Source: Pseudobdellovibrionaceae bacterium (GTDB lineage Bacteria > Bdellovibrionota > Bdellovibrionia > Bdellovibrionales > Bdellovibrionaceae). From it: a DNA stretch of 64,000 bases. A program made the position numbers and the translations under genes. Position 1 is the first letter of the stretch. Each line of letters opens with the position of its first letter. Of the stretch, positions 21,534-29,846 are shown piece by piece. The DNA lies in assembly GCA_019637915.1 (NCBI GenBank), contig JAHBUV010000001.1:2016565-2080564 (forward strand). The letters run 5' to 3'. The notes below the pieces were generated by a model. The model searched no databases. It was not told the origin of the DNA and saw only the letters and a list, made by a program, of their open reading frames with translations.

Positions 21534-22100
21534 TCAGGCCGGTTTGACCTGTTGGCGCTGGCGTTTGCTCAAGGCGAAACCGAAGGCCAGCCACTGGATG
21601 CCGTCCACCATCAGGTCCGCCGCGATGGCGACGCCGATGAACCACAGGCCCGACACCGGCCATTGGGCCCAAACCATCATGCCGAGGAAGGTGGACACCA
21701 TGCCGCTGACGATGACCAGGCCGTTGCCGCGGGCGACCGGGGAAAAGCCCCACACCACGCGGAAGACGCCGCTGACGATGAGGTACATGGCGATCACCAA
21801 GGTCAGCATCAGGGTCGCTTCCAGCGGGTTCGACAGGATGAGGCCGCCGGTCACGATCTGCAAAATGGCCATGAGCAGGTTCAGGGCGACCCCGGTCCAC
21901 TCCTTGAAACGGAACGAGGAAACCACCTGGAAACCGCCGGCGATGAGCAGCAGGATCCCGAACACCAGGGTCGAGAACTGGCTGAGCATCGTGGCCGAAC
22001 CGAAACCCAGGATGCCGAGAATGATGCTGACCAGGCCCAGGGCGACGAACCAACCGCCCGACAGGCGCGAGTCTTCGATTTTCAACGAGGAATGAAACAT
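21534..22100 (-). CDS. HdeD-like (DUF308) membrane protein
   Basis: 188 aa with about six transmembrane helices, each with the repeating 'GI..I..G' character of DUF308 ('LGLVSIILGILGFG', 'LVFGILLLIAGGFQVVSSFR'). AAGGAG is well placed before ATG 22100. HdeD in enterobacteria is linked to acid resistance at high density; the role here is unknown. Confidence 0.85.
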   Translation of the reverse strand: MFHSSLKIEDSRLSGGWFVALGLVSIILGILGFGSATMLSQFSTLVFGILLLIAGGFQVVSSFRFKEWTGVALNLLMAILQIVTGGLILSNPLEATLMLTLVIAMYLIVSGVFRVVWGFSPVARGNGLVIVSGMVSTFLGMMVWAQWPVSGLWFIGVAIAADLMVDGIQWLAFGFALSKRQRQQVKPA

Positions 22101-22158
22101 GGGAAGCTCCTTTCAGTTAGAAAGAGCTTCTCAACCGAACCTGTTTTCCAGTCAAGAA

Positions 22159-23298
22159 TTACTCTTCGTTCTGGGTGGTTTTCGGGATTTCGTTTTCGTG
22201 AAGTACCAGGGTCGGCTGACCGTGGGCTTTGGCCAAAAAACGCGGGATGGCGGCGAAAGCCAGGGTCGCGAGCAGGGGCCCCACGAAAAGACCCACGAAG
22301 CCCCAGAGGTAAATCCCGCCCAGGACGGCGAGGAAGGTGATCAAGGGGTGCAGCTCCTCCTCCGTACGGATCACGAAGGGCTTCAGCACGTTGTCGATGG
22401 TGCCGGCAATGGTGGCGATCACCAGCCAGGCGACGCCGAGACCCACGTGCCCCGATGTGAATTTCGTCAAGGACAGGGCGATGGCGACGGGGGCGGCGCC
22501 GATGATGGGGATCAACGAAAAAACGAAGGTCAAAACGAAGACGATGAAAAACTCGCCCGGGCCCAGGATCAAGGAGGACACCGACACGACCAGCGCCTGG
22601 ATGCCGCCGATCACGAGGGTTGACAGCAGGATCGAGCGGCAGGAGCGCTTGGTGACGTCGATCAGAAAGTCGAGATCGTCGGAATCGACGATGTTCAAGT
22701 CATCGACGACCTGGCGCATGCGCGGCCCTTCCGTCAGCAGGAAGAACAGGGCCACCGTGAAAACGAACAGCGACAGGAGCAAATCCGGCACCTGCAGCAG
22801 GAACTGCGAGGTCAGGTTCACGATGGTGGTCATGGATTTTTCGATCGCCTGCTGAGTGAGGTTCTGGAAATCCCCGGACAGCTGGAGACCGACGGACGAA
22901 GCCAGGGAATTGATCTTCTCGTCGATCGTGCCTTTCAGGCTCATCAAATTCTGGATGGTCTGCGAACCGCTTTGGCCCCCTTGAGGGCGCAAGGCCTCGT
23001 TCAGGCGCGCCACGAGCTTGGTGACGCCGATGATGAAGGGCAGGGTGAAAAGAACGTAGATCGCGAAAATGATCCCCGTGGCCCAGGCGCCGCGCAGGGT
23101 TTTCTGGCGTTCATAAACGCGCTTGAAATAGGGCTCCACCGTGGCGGCGACAAAAGCCGCCATCATGATGGCCAGAAGGAAAGGCGACATCACCCACATG
23201 AACAGGCCGAAGAGTCCGCCGGCCATGAAGAGCGAGGAGACCCGCGCCTCAGGACGGTTCTTCGGAGGGGTCGGAGGTGTGGGCGTTTGAATGATCAT
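22159..23298 (-). CDS. AI-2E/PerM family transporter-like membrane protein
   Basis: 379 aa with a cluster of two or three N-terminal TM helices, a long periplasmic/helical middle, and a C-terminal block of several TM helices ending in 'GIYLWGFVGLFVGPLLATLAF', the conserved AI-2E tail signature. Substrate predictions in this family are weak (autoinducer export, Na+/H+ exchange). The first ~50 nt overlap the end of the upstream YqjE-like gene, suggesting coupled translation. Confidence 0.85.
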   Translation of the reverse strand: MIIQTPTPPTPPKNRPEARVSSLFMAGGLFGLFMWVMSPFLLAIMMAAFVAATVEPYFKRVYERQKTLRGAWATGIIFAIYVLFTLPFIIGVTKLVARLNEALRPQGGQSGSQTIQNLMSLKGTIDEKINSLASSVGLQLSGDFQNLTQQAIEKSMTTIVNLTSQFLLQVPDLLLSLFVFTVALFFLLTEGPRMRQVVDDLNIVDSDDLDFLIDVTKRSCRSILLSTLVIGGIQALVVSVSSLILGPGEFFIVFVLTFVFSLIPIIGAAPVAIALSLTKFTSGHVGLGVAWLVIATIAGTIDNVLKPFVIRTEEELHPLITFLAVLGGIYLWGFVGLFVGPLLATLAFAAIPRFLAKAHGQPTLVLHENEIPKTTQNEE

Positions 23299-23743
23299 GG
23301 GATCCTCGGTGAGCTTGTTGCTGGCGGCGGAAACGGCGTTCTTCGGTTTGATCCTTCATCCACTGCACGGCGAGTTCTTCCAAAGCCTGCGGCAGGCCCG
23401 AAGCGGCGGGGGCCGGTTGCGGGGCGGGACGCAGCCCCTGGCGGGCGCGCAGGCCGCTCATGCCCAGGATGAGGAGGGGCAGGATCAGCAGACCCAAACC
23501 CACCGACAGAGTCGCCGACCACGACACGACGCCATCGCGGTCGTACTGCTGGGCGAGCACGAAGAGGGTCATCACGAAACCCATCATGGACAGCAACAGC
23601 AGGAAAAAGGCGGCCAGGGCGGCGACCAAAGCCGTTTGGATTTTTTCCGTCACGTTCTGCGTGATCTGGGCGAGGGAAGGGACTTCGGCGGGGGCGCGGC
23701 GGCTCAGGAAAAACATCACCAGGGTGAAAATCCAGCGCAACAT
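23249..23743 (-). CDS. YqjE-like / phage holin superfamily III-type membrane protein
   Basis: 164 aa: short amphipathic N-terminus, two strong TM helices ('LVAALAAFFLLLLSMMGFVM', 'LSVGLGLLILPLLILGM') and a charged, Pro/Arg/His-rich cytosolic tail. The layout and the partner upstream (a DUF883-like mini-protein) match the YqjD-YqjE arrangement in proteobacteria. ATG 23743 shares its A with the upstream stop. Assignment is by architecture rather than by strong motifs. Confidence 0.6.
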   Translation of the reverse strand: MLRWIFTLVMFFLSRRAPAEVPSLAQITQNVTEKIQTALVAALAAFFLLLLSMMGFVMTLFVLAQQYDRDGVVSWSATLSVGLGLLILPLLILGMSGLRARQGLRPAPQPAPAASGLPQALEELAVQWMKDQTEERRFRRQQQAHRGSHDHSNAHTSDPSEEPS

Positions 23744-23907
23744 CACTGACGTCCTTTCGGGGTGAAAATCCAAGCCAGCACGAAACCGATCAGGAGAGCG
23801 CCCAGCACCGCCATCAGGGGCTTTTCGCGGACGAACGCGCGGACCTCTTCGGCGACCTCATCGAAGCTTTCTTCCAGCTCGGGAATGTTCAGTTTTTGCT
23901 CGGACAT
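23743..23907 (-). CDS. DUF883/YqjD-like small tail-anchored protein (54 aa)
   Basis: A short gene starting at ATG 23907 behind GAGGGAGGG. The sequence is an acidic amphipathic helix ('ELEESFDEVAEEVRAFVREK') followed by one C-terminal TM helix ('VLGALLIGFVLAWIF'). That is the ElaB/YqjD/DUF883 plan, in which the TM anchors a soluble helix to the inner membrane; E. coli members bind ribosomes. It overlaps the next gene by one base and heads a three-gene membrane operon. Confidence 0.75.
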   Translation of the reverse strand: MSEQKLNIPELEESFDEVAEEVRAFVREKPLMAVLGALLIGFVLAWIFTPKGRQ

Positions 23908-23963
23908 GCGTCCCTCCCTCGGGCCCCATCTCTATCAGGAGGGGCCGGGGCGGACAATCAGGT

Positions 23964-24548
23964 TTATTCAACAATGATAAAATGATCGCGGACCTGATCC
24001 CGCGGCAAGGCTTCGAAATGCCACCATTCGTGGGGAATTCCCAGAAACCCCGCCTCCAGCATCAGGCTCCGCAAAAAACGGCGGTTTTCGACGTGTTGAG
24101 GGGTCAAATGCCCCGAGGCCAGGAAGCGCTCTTCATGGCGGGGCTGGGCGAGCTCGCGAAAATCATCAAAAGGCGTTCCCATATCGACTTCTTCACCGCG
24201 CTCATCCAGCAAAGACAGATCCACGGCCATGCCGAAGTTGTGAATCGAGCCGGGGACGGGGGGCGCGATGTAGGGTTCCTGATCCGTGCCTTCCACGAAA
24301 GCGAAAAGGATTTTTTGCGCGGACCGCGGGCGGAGGGCATCGAAAACCAGAAGCTTCCAACCGGGCCGGTGCCCTTCGAGGGCCTGGCCCGCATGGCGCA
24401 GTTTTTCAAAAGCGATGCGATGCAGGTAGGCCGTGACGAAAGACCCGTAGACGTTGCGTTTCATAAAATTATTTTCGCTCGCGTAACGCAAATCGATCCG
24501 CGCCTGCGGCAGAGTGGACACATCAATGAATTCAGGGCCGAGCTTCAT
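23964..24548 (-). CDS. D-alanyl-D-alanine dipeptidase-like (M15 family, VanX/DdpX)
   Basis: 194 aa. The metal-binding motif 'SIHNFGMAVDLSLLD' (SxHxxGxAxD) and the 'HEWWHFE' (ExxWHxE) motif supply the His/Asp/His ligands and catalytic Glu of M15D dipeptidases; the early 'DLRYASENNFM' and the Arg in 'FDALRPRSAQK' also match. No signal peptide, so cytosolic, where it would recycle D-Ala-D-Ala from peptidoglycan (self or prey). ATG 24548 is chosen; an in-frame ATG at 24566 is an alternative. No van resistance genes are nearby. Confidence 0.88.
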   Translation of the reverse strand: MKLGPEFIDVSTLPQARIDLRYASENNFMKRNVYGSFVTAYLHRIAFEKLRHAGQALEGHRPGWKLLVFDALRPRSAQKILFAFVEGTDQEPYIAPPVPGSIHNFGMAVDLSLLDERGEEVDMGTPFDDFRELAQPRHEERFLASGHLTPQHVENRRFLRSLMLEAGFLGIPHEWWHFEALPRDQVRDHFIIVE

Positions 24549-24614
24549 CGGGATCCATCCTAGCATGTCGCGCGGTTTCTTGCCAGGCGACCAAGGGGGC
24601 GTTGAAATCGATCG

Positions 24615-26621
24615 ATGCGGACTTTCCCTCTTCTGGTCCTTGGTTTTGTCGCCTTGTTGAACCCTCCAGGAGCGGGGGCGGCCCCGCAGGTGAAGGCCCC
24701 CCACGTCGAAGTCTCTTTGCTGTCGGCCGATCGCGTGATGGCCCGCGGGGAAAAGTCGTGGTGGGGGGTCGCCTTCAAGCTCGACCCCCACTGGCACATC
24801 TACTGGAAAAATCCCGGCGACTCGGGCGCCGCCCCCAAATTCACCCTGAACGTCGATGGCGGGACGGCCGGCGAGCCGCAATGGCCCGTTCCCCAGCGCT
24901 TGCCTTTGGGTGAAATGGTCAATTTCGGCTACGAAGGCGAAGTCATTTATCCTTTCGAGGTGATGGCGGGGGCGCGGGACCGCGTGAAGGTGCGGGCGAA
25001 ACTCGAGTGGCTCGTGTGCCACGAGGAGTGTGTGCCGGGTTTCGCGACCCTGGACCTGGAGCGCGAAATCAAAGACCAAAAAATCTCCGATCCTCTTTTG
25101 GAAAACGCCTTCGCCGCCACTTTGCGACGGGTGCCCTCGTCGATGTCCCCGGGGCGTTTGAGCGGTCGATTCCTTTCGCCGACCTCTTACGAGCTGACAT
25201 TCGAGCCCGCCGGCGCCATGGACCCGTCATCGTGGCTTGTTTTTCCGGTGGACGGGGAAAAGTTCAACCCGCGGGAGCCGGAAAAAAAGATCCAGGGCCC
25301 CCGCATCACCTGGACCTTCCGCGCGGTCGCCGCCGCCCCGGACAAGACCCCTTATTTTTTGCTCGCCAACGAGCAGGCGGCGCACGAGGTGACGCTGACC
25401 GCGGCCGATGAAAGCCCTCTCGCCCTGTTGCTGTTTTTCGCGTTTCTCGGCGGCATGATCCTGAACCTCATGCCGTGCGTTTTCCCGGTGTTGTCGATCA
25501 AGGTTTTTTCCTTGATGAAGGAAAGCGGCGGCGGCCGCGCGGCCCTGGCGCGCGAAGGGATTCTTTACACGTCGGGCGTGCTGGTGACCTTCCTGGTTCT
25601 GGGCGCGGTCTTTTTGCTGTTGCGCGAGGGCGGGGAAGCCATCGGCTGGGGTTTTCAACTGCAATCGCCCGTGGTGGTTTTTTTCCTGATGCTCTTGTTC
25701 TTCGCCCTGGCCTTGAATTTCCTGGGCGTGTTCGAGTGGGGCACGGCCCTGATGAACTGGGCCGGCATGCGCTCGACCACCAGCAAAGGGGCCAGCGCCT
25801 TCGGCACCGGGGTGCTGTCGGTGTTCGTGGCGGCCCCTTGCACGGGGCCTTTCATGGGCGCCGCGCTCGGGGCGGCGGCGACTTTGCCGGCGGTTCCCGC
25901 GATGAGTCTGTTCCTCGCGCTCGCCCTGGGGCTGGCGGCGCCGGTCCTGGCGTTGTGCCTTTTGCCGGGCGGTTTGAAGATGCTGCCGAAGCCCGGCGCG
26001 TGGATGGAAACCCTGAAGGAGTTTTTCGCTTTCCCCTTGTTCGCGACGGTGCTGTGGTTGTGGTGGGTGCTGGTCCAGCAAGTCGGCGCCGCGGCCGTGA
26101 TCAGCGCGGGCGGCGGTTTGCTTTTGCTGGCCTGGGCCTTGTGGATCCGCGGCCAGGGCTGGCGCAAAGGGGCGCGCGTGCTGTTGATTCTCATCGCCGT
26201 GCTGGGGCCGGCGATGATGTTGAGGCCGTCGGCGCCGGCGGAATCAGGCGCTCCCGCCGCGCCAAAAACCTGGGTGGATTACGATAAAAGCGCTTTGGCC
26301 GCGGCCCGGGCGGAAAACCGCGCCGTGTTCATCGATTTCACCGCCGCCTGGTGCATCACCTGCCAGTGGAACAAAAAAGCCGTTCTGCAAACGGCGGCGG
26401 CCGAAGAGCTGTTCCGGCGCAACAACGTGCTGCTCATGCAGGGGGATTGGACCCGTTATGATGAAAAGATCACGAAGGCCCTGGCGGCCTTCGGGCGGGC
26501 CTCGGTGCCGTTGTATGTTTATTATCCGGCCGGCGGCGGGGAGCCCCGCCTGTTGCCGCAAATGCTGACGATGTCCATGATTGAGGAGTTGTTTCAACCG
26601 ACCACAGGAGGTCAACAATGA
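24615..26621 (+). CDS. thiol:disulfide interchange protein, DsbD/ScsB type
   Basis: 668 aa. Signal peptide; N-terminal periplasmic DsbD-alpha-like domain with a Cys pair in 'WLVCHEECVPG' (~residue 135); central CcdA-like membrane domain of eight or so helices with the redox Cys in 'NLMPCVFPVLSIK' and 'AAPCTGPFMG'; C-terminal thioredoxin-like domain with 'WCITCQ'. It passes electrons from cytosolic thioredoxin across the inner membrane to periplasmic partners. The N-terminal domain looks more like ScsB than classical DsbD. Its stop overlaps the next gene, an exported thioredoxin-fold protein that is the probable recipient. Confidence 0.9.
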   Translation: MRTFPLLVLGFVALLNPPGAGAAPQVKAPHVEVSLLSADRVMARGEKSWWGVAFKLDPHWHIYWKNPGDSGAAPKFTLNVDGGTAGEPQWPVPQRLPLGEMVNFGYEGEVIYPFEVMAGARDRVKVRAKLEWLVCHEECVPGFATLDLEREIKDQKISDPLLENAFAATLRRVPSSMSPGRLSGRFLSPTSYELTFEPAGAMDPSSWLVFPVDGEKFNPREPEKKIQGPRITWTFRAVAAAPDKTPYFLLANEQAAHEVTLTAADESPLALLLFFAFLGGMILNLMPCVFPVLSIKVFSLMKESGGGRAALAREGILYTSGVLVTFLVLGAVFLLLREGGEAIGWGFQLQSPVVVFFLMLLFFALALNFLGVFEWGTALMNWAGMRSTTSKGASAFGTGVLSVFVAAPCTGPFMGAALGAAATLPAVPAMSLFLALALGLAAPVLALCLLPGGLKMLPKPGAWMETLKEFFAFPLFATVLWLWWVLVQQVGAAAVISAGGGLLLLAWALWIRGQGWRKGARVLLILIAVLGPAMMLRPSAPAESGAPAAPKTWVDYDKSALAAARAENRAVFIDFTAAWCITCQWNKKAVLQTAAAEELFRRNNVLLMQGDWTRYDEKITKALAAFGRASVPLYVYYPAGGGEPRLLPQMLTMSMIEELFQPTTGGQQ

Positions 26622-27235
26622 TGAAGACGATGAAATTCGCGATGGTCGCGATGATGGCTTTGGCGCTGCCCTTGGCGGCGCGCGCGGAAGCGGTTCCCGG
26701 TTCGCCGGCGCCGGCCTTTGACGTGAAAGACGCCAATGGCAAAAACGTCAAACTGGCCGATTTCGCCGGCAAGTGGGTGGTGCTGGAGTGGACCAACAAA
26801 GATTGCCCTTACGTGAAAAAGCACTACAACAGCGGCAACATGCAAAAGCTGCAGGAAACCTACCGCGGCAAAGGCGTTGCCTGGCTGACGGTCTTGTCTT
26901 CCGCCAAAGGCAAGCAGGGTTACCTGGATCCGGCCTCGGCCCTGAAACAGACCAAAGAGGTGAAATCCAACGCCACGGCCTTCCTGTTGGATGAAAACGG
27001 CGCCATGGGCAAAGCCTACGGGGCCAAAACCACCCCCCATATGTACGTGATCGACCCCAAAGGCGTCGTGGTTTACGCCGGCGCCATCGATGACAACGAC
27101 TCCTCCGACCCGTCGGTGATCGCCAAGTCGAAAAACTACGTGGCCATGGCTCTGGACGCCGGCATGTCGACCCCGGCCAAACCCGTCCAAACCGCGACCT
27201 CGAAGCCCTACGGCTGCGCCGTGAAGTACCAGTGA
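26618..27235 (+). CDS. exported thioredoxin-fold (redoxin/AhpC-TSA-like) protein
   Basis: 205 aa. Signal peptide ('MKFAMVAMMALALPLAARA'-type), then a redoxin domain: 'APAFDVKDANGKNVKLADFAGKWVVLEW' followed by 'NKDCPYVKKHY', where one Cys occupies the peroxidatic-like position. A further Cys lies near the C-terminus ('KPYGCAVKY'). The first ATG overlaps the stop of the DsbD/ScsB gene and has AGGAGG 7 nt upstream. It is therefore a likely periplasmic substrate of that reductase, perhaps as a peroxidase, but the function is inferred. Confidence 0.85.
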   Translation: MMKTMKFAMVAMMALALPLAARAEAVPGSPAPAFDVKDANGKNVKLADFAGKWVVLEWTNKDCPYVKKHYNSGNMQKLQETYRGKGVAWLTVLSSAKGKQGYLDPASALKQTKEVKSNATAFLLDENGAMGKAYGAKTTPHMYVIDPKGVVVYAGAIDDNDSSDPSVIAKSKNYVAMALDAGMSTPAKPVQTATSKPYGCAVKYQ

Positions 27236-27242
27236 AATTCTC

Positions 27243-27273
27243 GACGCCCGGCAGGAATGACCGGGCGTCTTCT
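27243..27273 (+). terminator. probable terminator after the redoxin gene
   Basis: GACGCCCGG (27243-27251) pairs perfectly with CCGGGCGTC (27261-27269) around a 9-nt loop, followed by a weak T-rich stretch (TTCT). Confidence 0.65.
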
Positions 27274-27293
27274 CCATGCTTCACTTGAGGGAC

Positions 27294-28100
27294 ATGAAAA
27301 AAGCTTTCAGCCTTTGCTTGCTCTCGGCGTCCCTTCTCTCCTGCTCTCAGAAAGCCTCGTTGAAGACGGGCTCGGCGGACGGACCGCCGCGGGATCCGCC
27401 GCAAACGGAAATCACCGTGTCGAAGAACGACCTCGCCGGTGGCTTGAAATCCCTCAAAGGAAAAAAGGTCACGGCCTTCGTGATCTTCAATTTGCCCGAC
27501 GGTTACCTGATCCGCGCCAAGGCCAAAATCAATCCCCCGGACTTCGCCATCCGTGAAGTGCTGGATCTGCAGAACGAGCGCATCAACTGGTTCAATGAGG
27601 CTTTGGTCGTCAATTGCGACGACTGCCCTGAAGTGGAGGCGAACCCGCCCCTGCAGGTGCTCCGGGAAAACGATCTCTTGCGGCTGATCGATCGCGTGTC
27701 CCTGAACCAGGATCCCACCGCCGCCGACTGGCAGGTCCTGCGGAAGGAAGCGCCGGCCGCGAATTTCCTGTGGCTGATTTTCGCCTCGGAAGATTACGAG
27801 CAAAAACGCGACAGCAACGAGAAAAAAGACCATGTGGTCGCCCGCTCCGAGAGCGAAGTGCGCCTGCGGAGTTTCTTTTACGACCCCGCCGCGCGCAAAG
27901 TGAGGCACGCGGCCCAGGTGCGCGGCTGGGATTTCAACGAAACGTCCTACCCTCTGCGCAAGACCGATTGGAACGTCCCGGCCGGAGGGGGCTTTGACAG
28001 CCTGCAATTCGATTCGATCTATTCCTACCCGGTGGTGCCGGACATCCCGCCCATCACCCGCAAGGCTTTCCTGCGGTTGACCGAGGCCTTGAATCCTTGA
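27294..28100 (+). CDS. putative lipoprotein of unknown function
   Basis: 268 aa with a lipoprotein signal: 'MKKAFSLCLLSASLLSC' with lipobox LLSC. ATG 27294 has GAGGG upstream. The mature part contains a CxxC in 'VNCDDCPEVE', which could bind metal or form a disulfide. No family recognised. Followed at once by a hairpin and a second uncharacterised gene. Confidence 0.7.
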   Translation: MKKAFSLCLLSASLLSCSQKASLKTGSADGPPRDPPQTEITVSKNDLAGGLKSLKGKKVTAFVIFNLPDGYLIRAKAKINPPDFAIREVLDLQNERINWFNEALVVNCDDCPEVEANPPLQVLRENDLLRLIDRVSLNQDPTAADWQVLRKEAPAANFLWLIFASEDYEQKRDSNEKKDHVVARSESEVRLRSFFYDPAARKVRHAAQVRGWDFNETSYPLRKTDWNVPAGGGFDSLQFDSIYSYPVVPDIPPITRKAFLRLTEALNP

Positions 28101-28102
28101 TA

Positions 28103-28128
28103 CTCCCATCGTCTTGAACGACGGGAGG
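28103..28128 (+). promoter_or_regulatory. hairpin that includes the ribosome-binding site of the next gene
   Basis: CTCCCATCGT (28103-28112) pairs with ACGACGGGAG (28118-28127) with one mismatch and a 5-nt loop. The right arm contains most of the GGGAGG ribosome site (28123-28128) for ATG 28135. It begins 3 nt after the previous stop. It could restrain translation until ribosomes or temperature melt it; no U tract, so it is not a standard terminator. Confidence 0.5.
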
Positions 28129-28134
28129 TTGCCG

Positions 28135-28773
28135 ATGTCACTCACGGAATTGCTGAATGTCCCCGACACCCAGCGGGATGTCCTGTGGGAGCGGCGTTTT
28201 TTCGATGCGGTGATCTCCTCGAAGCTGAAAGTGCTGTCCGCGGATCCGCAGCAAGGCCCGGATGGCTGGCCCTACCTGATGACGGAGACCTCTTTGGAGG
28301 CGACTGAACCCGCGCCGAAAATCCTGAACTGGCTCGCCACCCGCGGCATCGGCCTGGTCGTCAACCCCGGCAAGAAATCCTATCCCGATTACGTTTTCAA
28401 TTACGGCATGGTCTGGCACTTCAAGGAAACGAACCTGTTCGTGCGCCCCCAGGACGAGGTGCCCGCCGGCGCGGTGGACATCGCTCCGGCCACGGGGCTG
28501 CACGCCGGCGCTCCCACGAAGGAGTACCTGCCGGATTACGTGCGCACGATTTTGCGCGAGTTTTTCCGCGATCAGAATCTGTTGGCGGTGAAGATCCTGG
28601 TCATGAGCCAGGATCGCAAGCACTACGACTTGGCGTTTTCCCTCGAGTCCCTGGGAAATCCGCCGGAAAAGGAATTCGAGGGCATCAGCCAGGCCATCGC
28701 CTGGTTCCTGCCCACGCATTACTCGTTGATACTGGTGAGTGAAAAGGGCCTGCCGCCCTTCGTGAATCTCTAG
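28135..28773 (+). CDS. cytosolic protein of unknown function
   Basis: 212 aa, no signal peptide or TM. ATG 28135 follows GGGAGG by 6 nt; an in-frame ATG at 28114 lies inside the hairpin and is not supported. The protein is mixed alpha/beta ('GIGLVVNPGKKSYPDYVFNYGMVWHF', 'AIAWFLPTHYSLILVSEKGLPPF'). No family recognised. Confidence 0.6.
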   Translation: MSLTELLNVPDTQRDVLWERRFFDAVISSKLKVLSADPQQGPDGWPYLMTETSLEATEPAPKILNWLATRGIGLVVNPGKKSYPDYVFNYGMVWHFKETNLFVRPQDEVPAGAVDIAPATGLHAGAPTKEYLPDYVRTILREFFRDQNLLAVKILVMSQDRKHYDLAFSLESLGNPPEKEFEGISQAIAWFLPTHYSLILVSEKGLPPFVNL

Positions 28774-28798
28774 GGCCTTTGAAAAAAGCCCCTCTCTT

Positions 28799-29191
28799 CT
28801 AATCGATTTCGCCGGGCTGGGGCAGGAGTTCCGCCAGGCATTCGCGCCAGTACTCGGGCGCTTCCTCGCTGTAGTCGACGGCGATCAGGAAACCGGCTTT
28901 GCCCAGGAGTTGCGTGCGGGCGACGATGCCGGAGATTTCCAGGTCCATGTCCTGCAGGCGCATGAAAACGCGGTCACCGATCAGGGAATCGAGATTCAGG
29001 TTCCGGCGCAGGACGGGCGGGATCAGGGAGTCGCGTTTCACCAGCAGCAGCAGTCCGGACGCCGAGGCTTCAACGATGTCACAGGCGCGGGCGATCTTGG
29101 CGAAGTCATCGAGTGACGTCAGCGACGCCACGCGGATGGGCGTCGTTTGCTTGCGGGGCGAGATCCTGGTTTTTCTCTTCGGTGAAGCCAT
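28799..29191 (-). CDS. PilZ-like domain protein
   Basis: 130 aa. After a basic N-terminus ('MASPKRKTRISPRKQT') comes 'DIVEASASGLLLLV', which resembles the PilZ D/NxSxxG motif, then a beta-barrel-like alternation ('DRVFMRLQDMDLEISGIVAR'). An RxxxR motif as in c-di-GMP binders is not clearly placed, although RISPRK could serve. Start at ATG 29191 with GAGGAAGG upstream. It would be a c-di-GMP effector if the assignment holds. Confidence 0.45.
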   Translation of the reverse strand: MASPKRKTRISPRKQTTPIRVASLTSLDDFAKIARACDIVEASASGLLLLVKRDSLIPPVLRRNLNLDSLIGDRVFMRLQDMDLEISGIVARTQLLGKAGFLIAVDYSEEAPEYWRECLAELLPQPGEID

Positions 29192-29258
29192 TTCGCACCT
29201 TCCTCTTGTGATGATGACGTGCGGTCTTAAGATTCTCATCGGAAGAACTGGACCAAAG

Positions 29259-29846
29259 TTAAGGAAGGAATAAAAAAGCGGCGATCAAATAAATCTCAGA
29301 TTCAATAACGCAGCCGAGGCCCGAGGGTGACGAAGAGTCAGACAGATTTTTCGCCTGGAAAATCCCACTCCGGGAATCCTTGTCAAGAGGCGACCAGTTC
29401 ACCGTCTCGATCCGGGACAGGAGCGAAACGTCGTCAAAGGAGCCAAAAGCTTTGTAGGCGGCCTCTTTGGCCGTCCACAAATGGGCCGGCGAGGGCGCGC
29501 TCCGCAACTCAGCGGGTTTTGAGACGCGGGCCACGGCTTTTTCGTTCACCCGTGAGACCATTTCCACGTCAAAACCGCAGGCGCGGGGGGCGCTCAAAAA
29601 CCCCCCTAAACCACGGGTGTGGGAGATGGAAATCCCCCGCCCACGCACGCGGGTGAGCGGGCGGGACAGATCGCGGATCTGAGCCTCTTCTTCCGTGGTG
29701 AGAGGGCCGAGAAGGGTGCGCAGGTGGCGGGCGATGGCCTCGCGCAAATGCCCTCGTCCCGCGGGATTTTGCGCGCCGAAATCGGCGGAGAGTTCCGCAT
29801 GCAGGTCGTTTTCCTTCAGCAGATGCCGCAGCCGGGATTCGATCAC
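29259..29846 (-). CDS. 4'-phosphopantetheinyl transferase superfamily protein
   Basis: 195 aa. Sfp/AcpS-type motifs: 'ISISHTRGLGGF', 'GFDVEMVSRV' (Mg-binding Asp) and 'LWTAKEAAYKAFG' (W-x-x-KEA-x-x-K). It transfers phosphopantetheine from CoA to carrier-protein serines. The start is the GTG at 29846, which overlaps the nadA stop (GTGA); the longer open frame upstream is a shadow of nadA. A carrier protein is not in the window. Confidence 0.85.
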   Translation of the reverse strand: MIESRLRHLLKENDLHAELSADFGAQNPAGRGHLREAIARHLRTLLGPLTTEEEAQIRDLSRPLTRVRGRGISISHTRGLGGFLSAPRACGFDVEMVSRVNEKAVARVSKPAELRSAPSPAHLWTAKEAAYKAFGSFDDVSLLSRIETVNWSPLDKDSRSGIFQAKNLSDSSSPSGLGCVIESEIYLIAAFLFLP

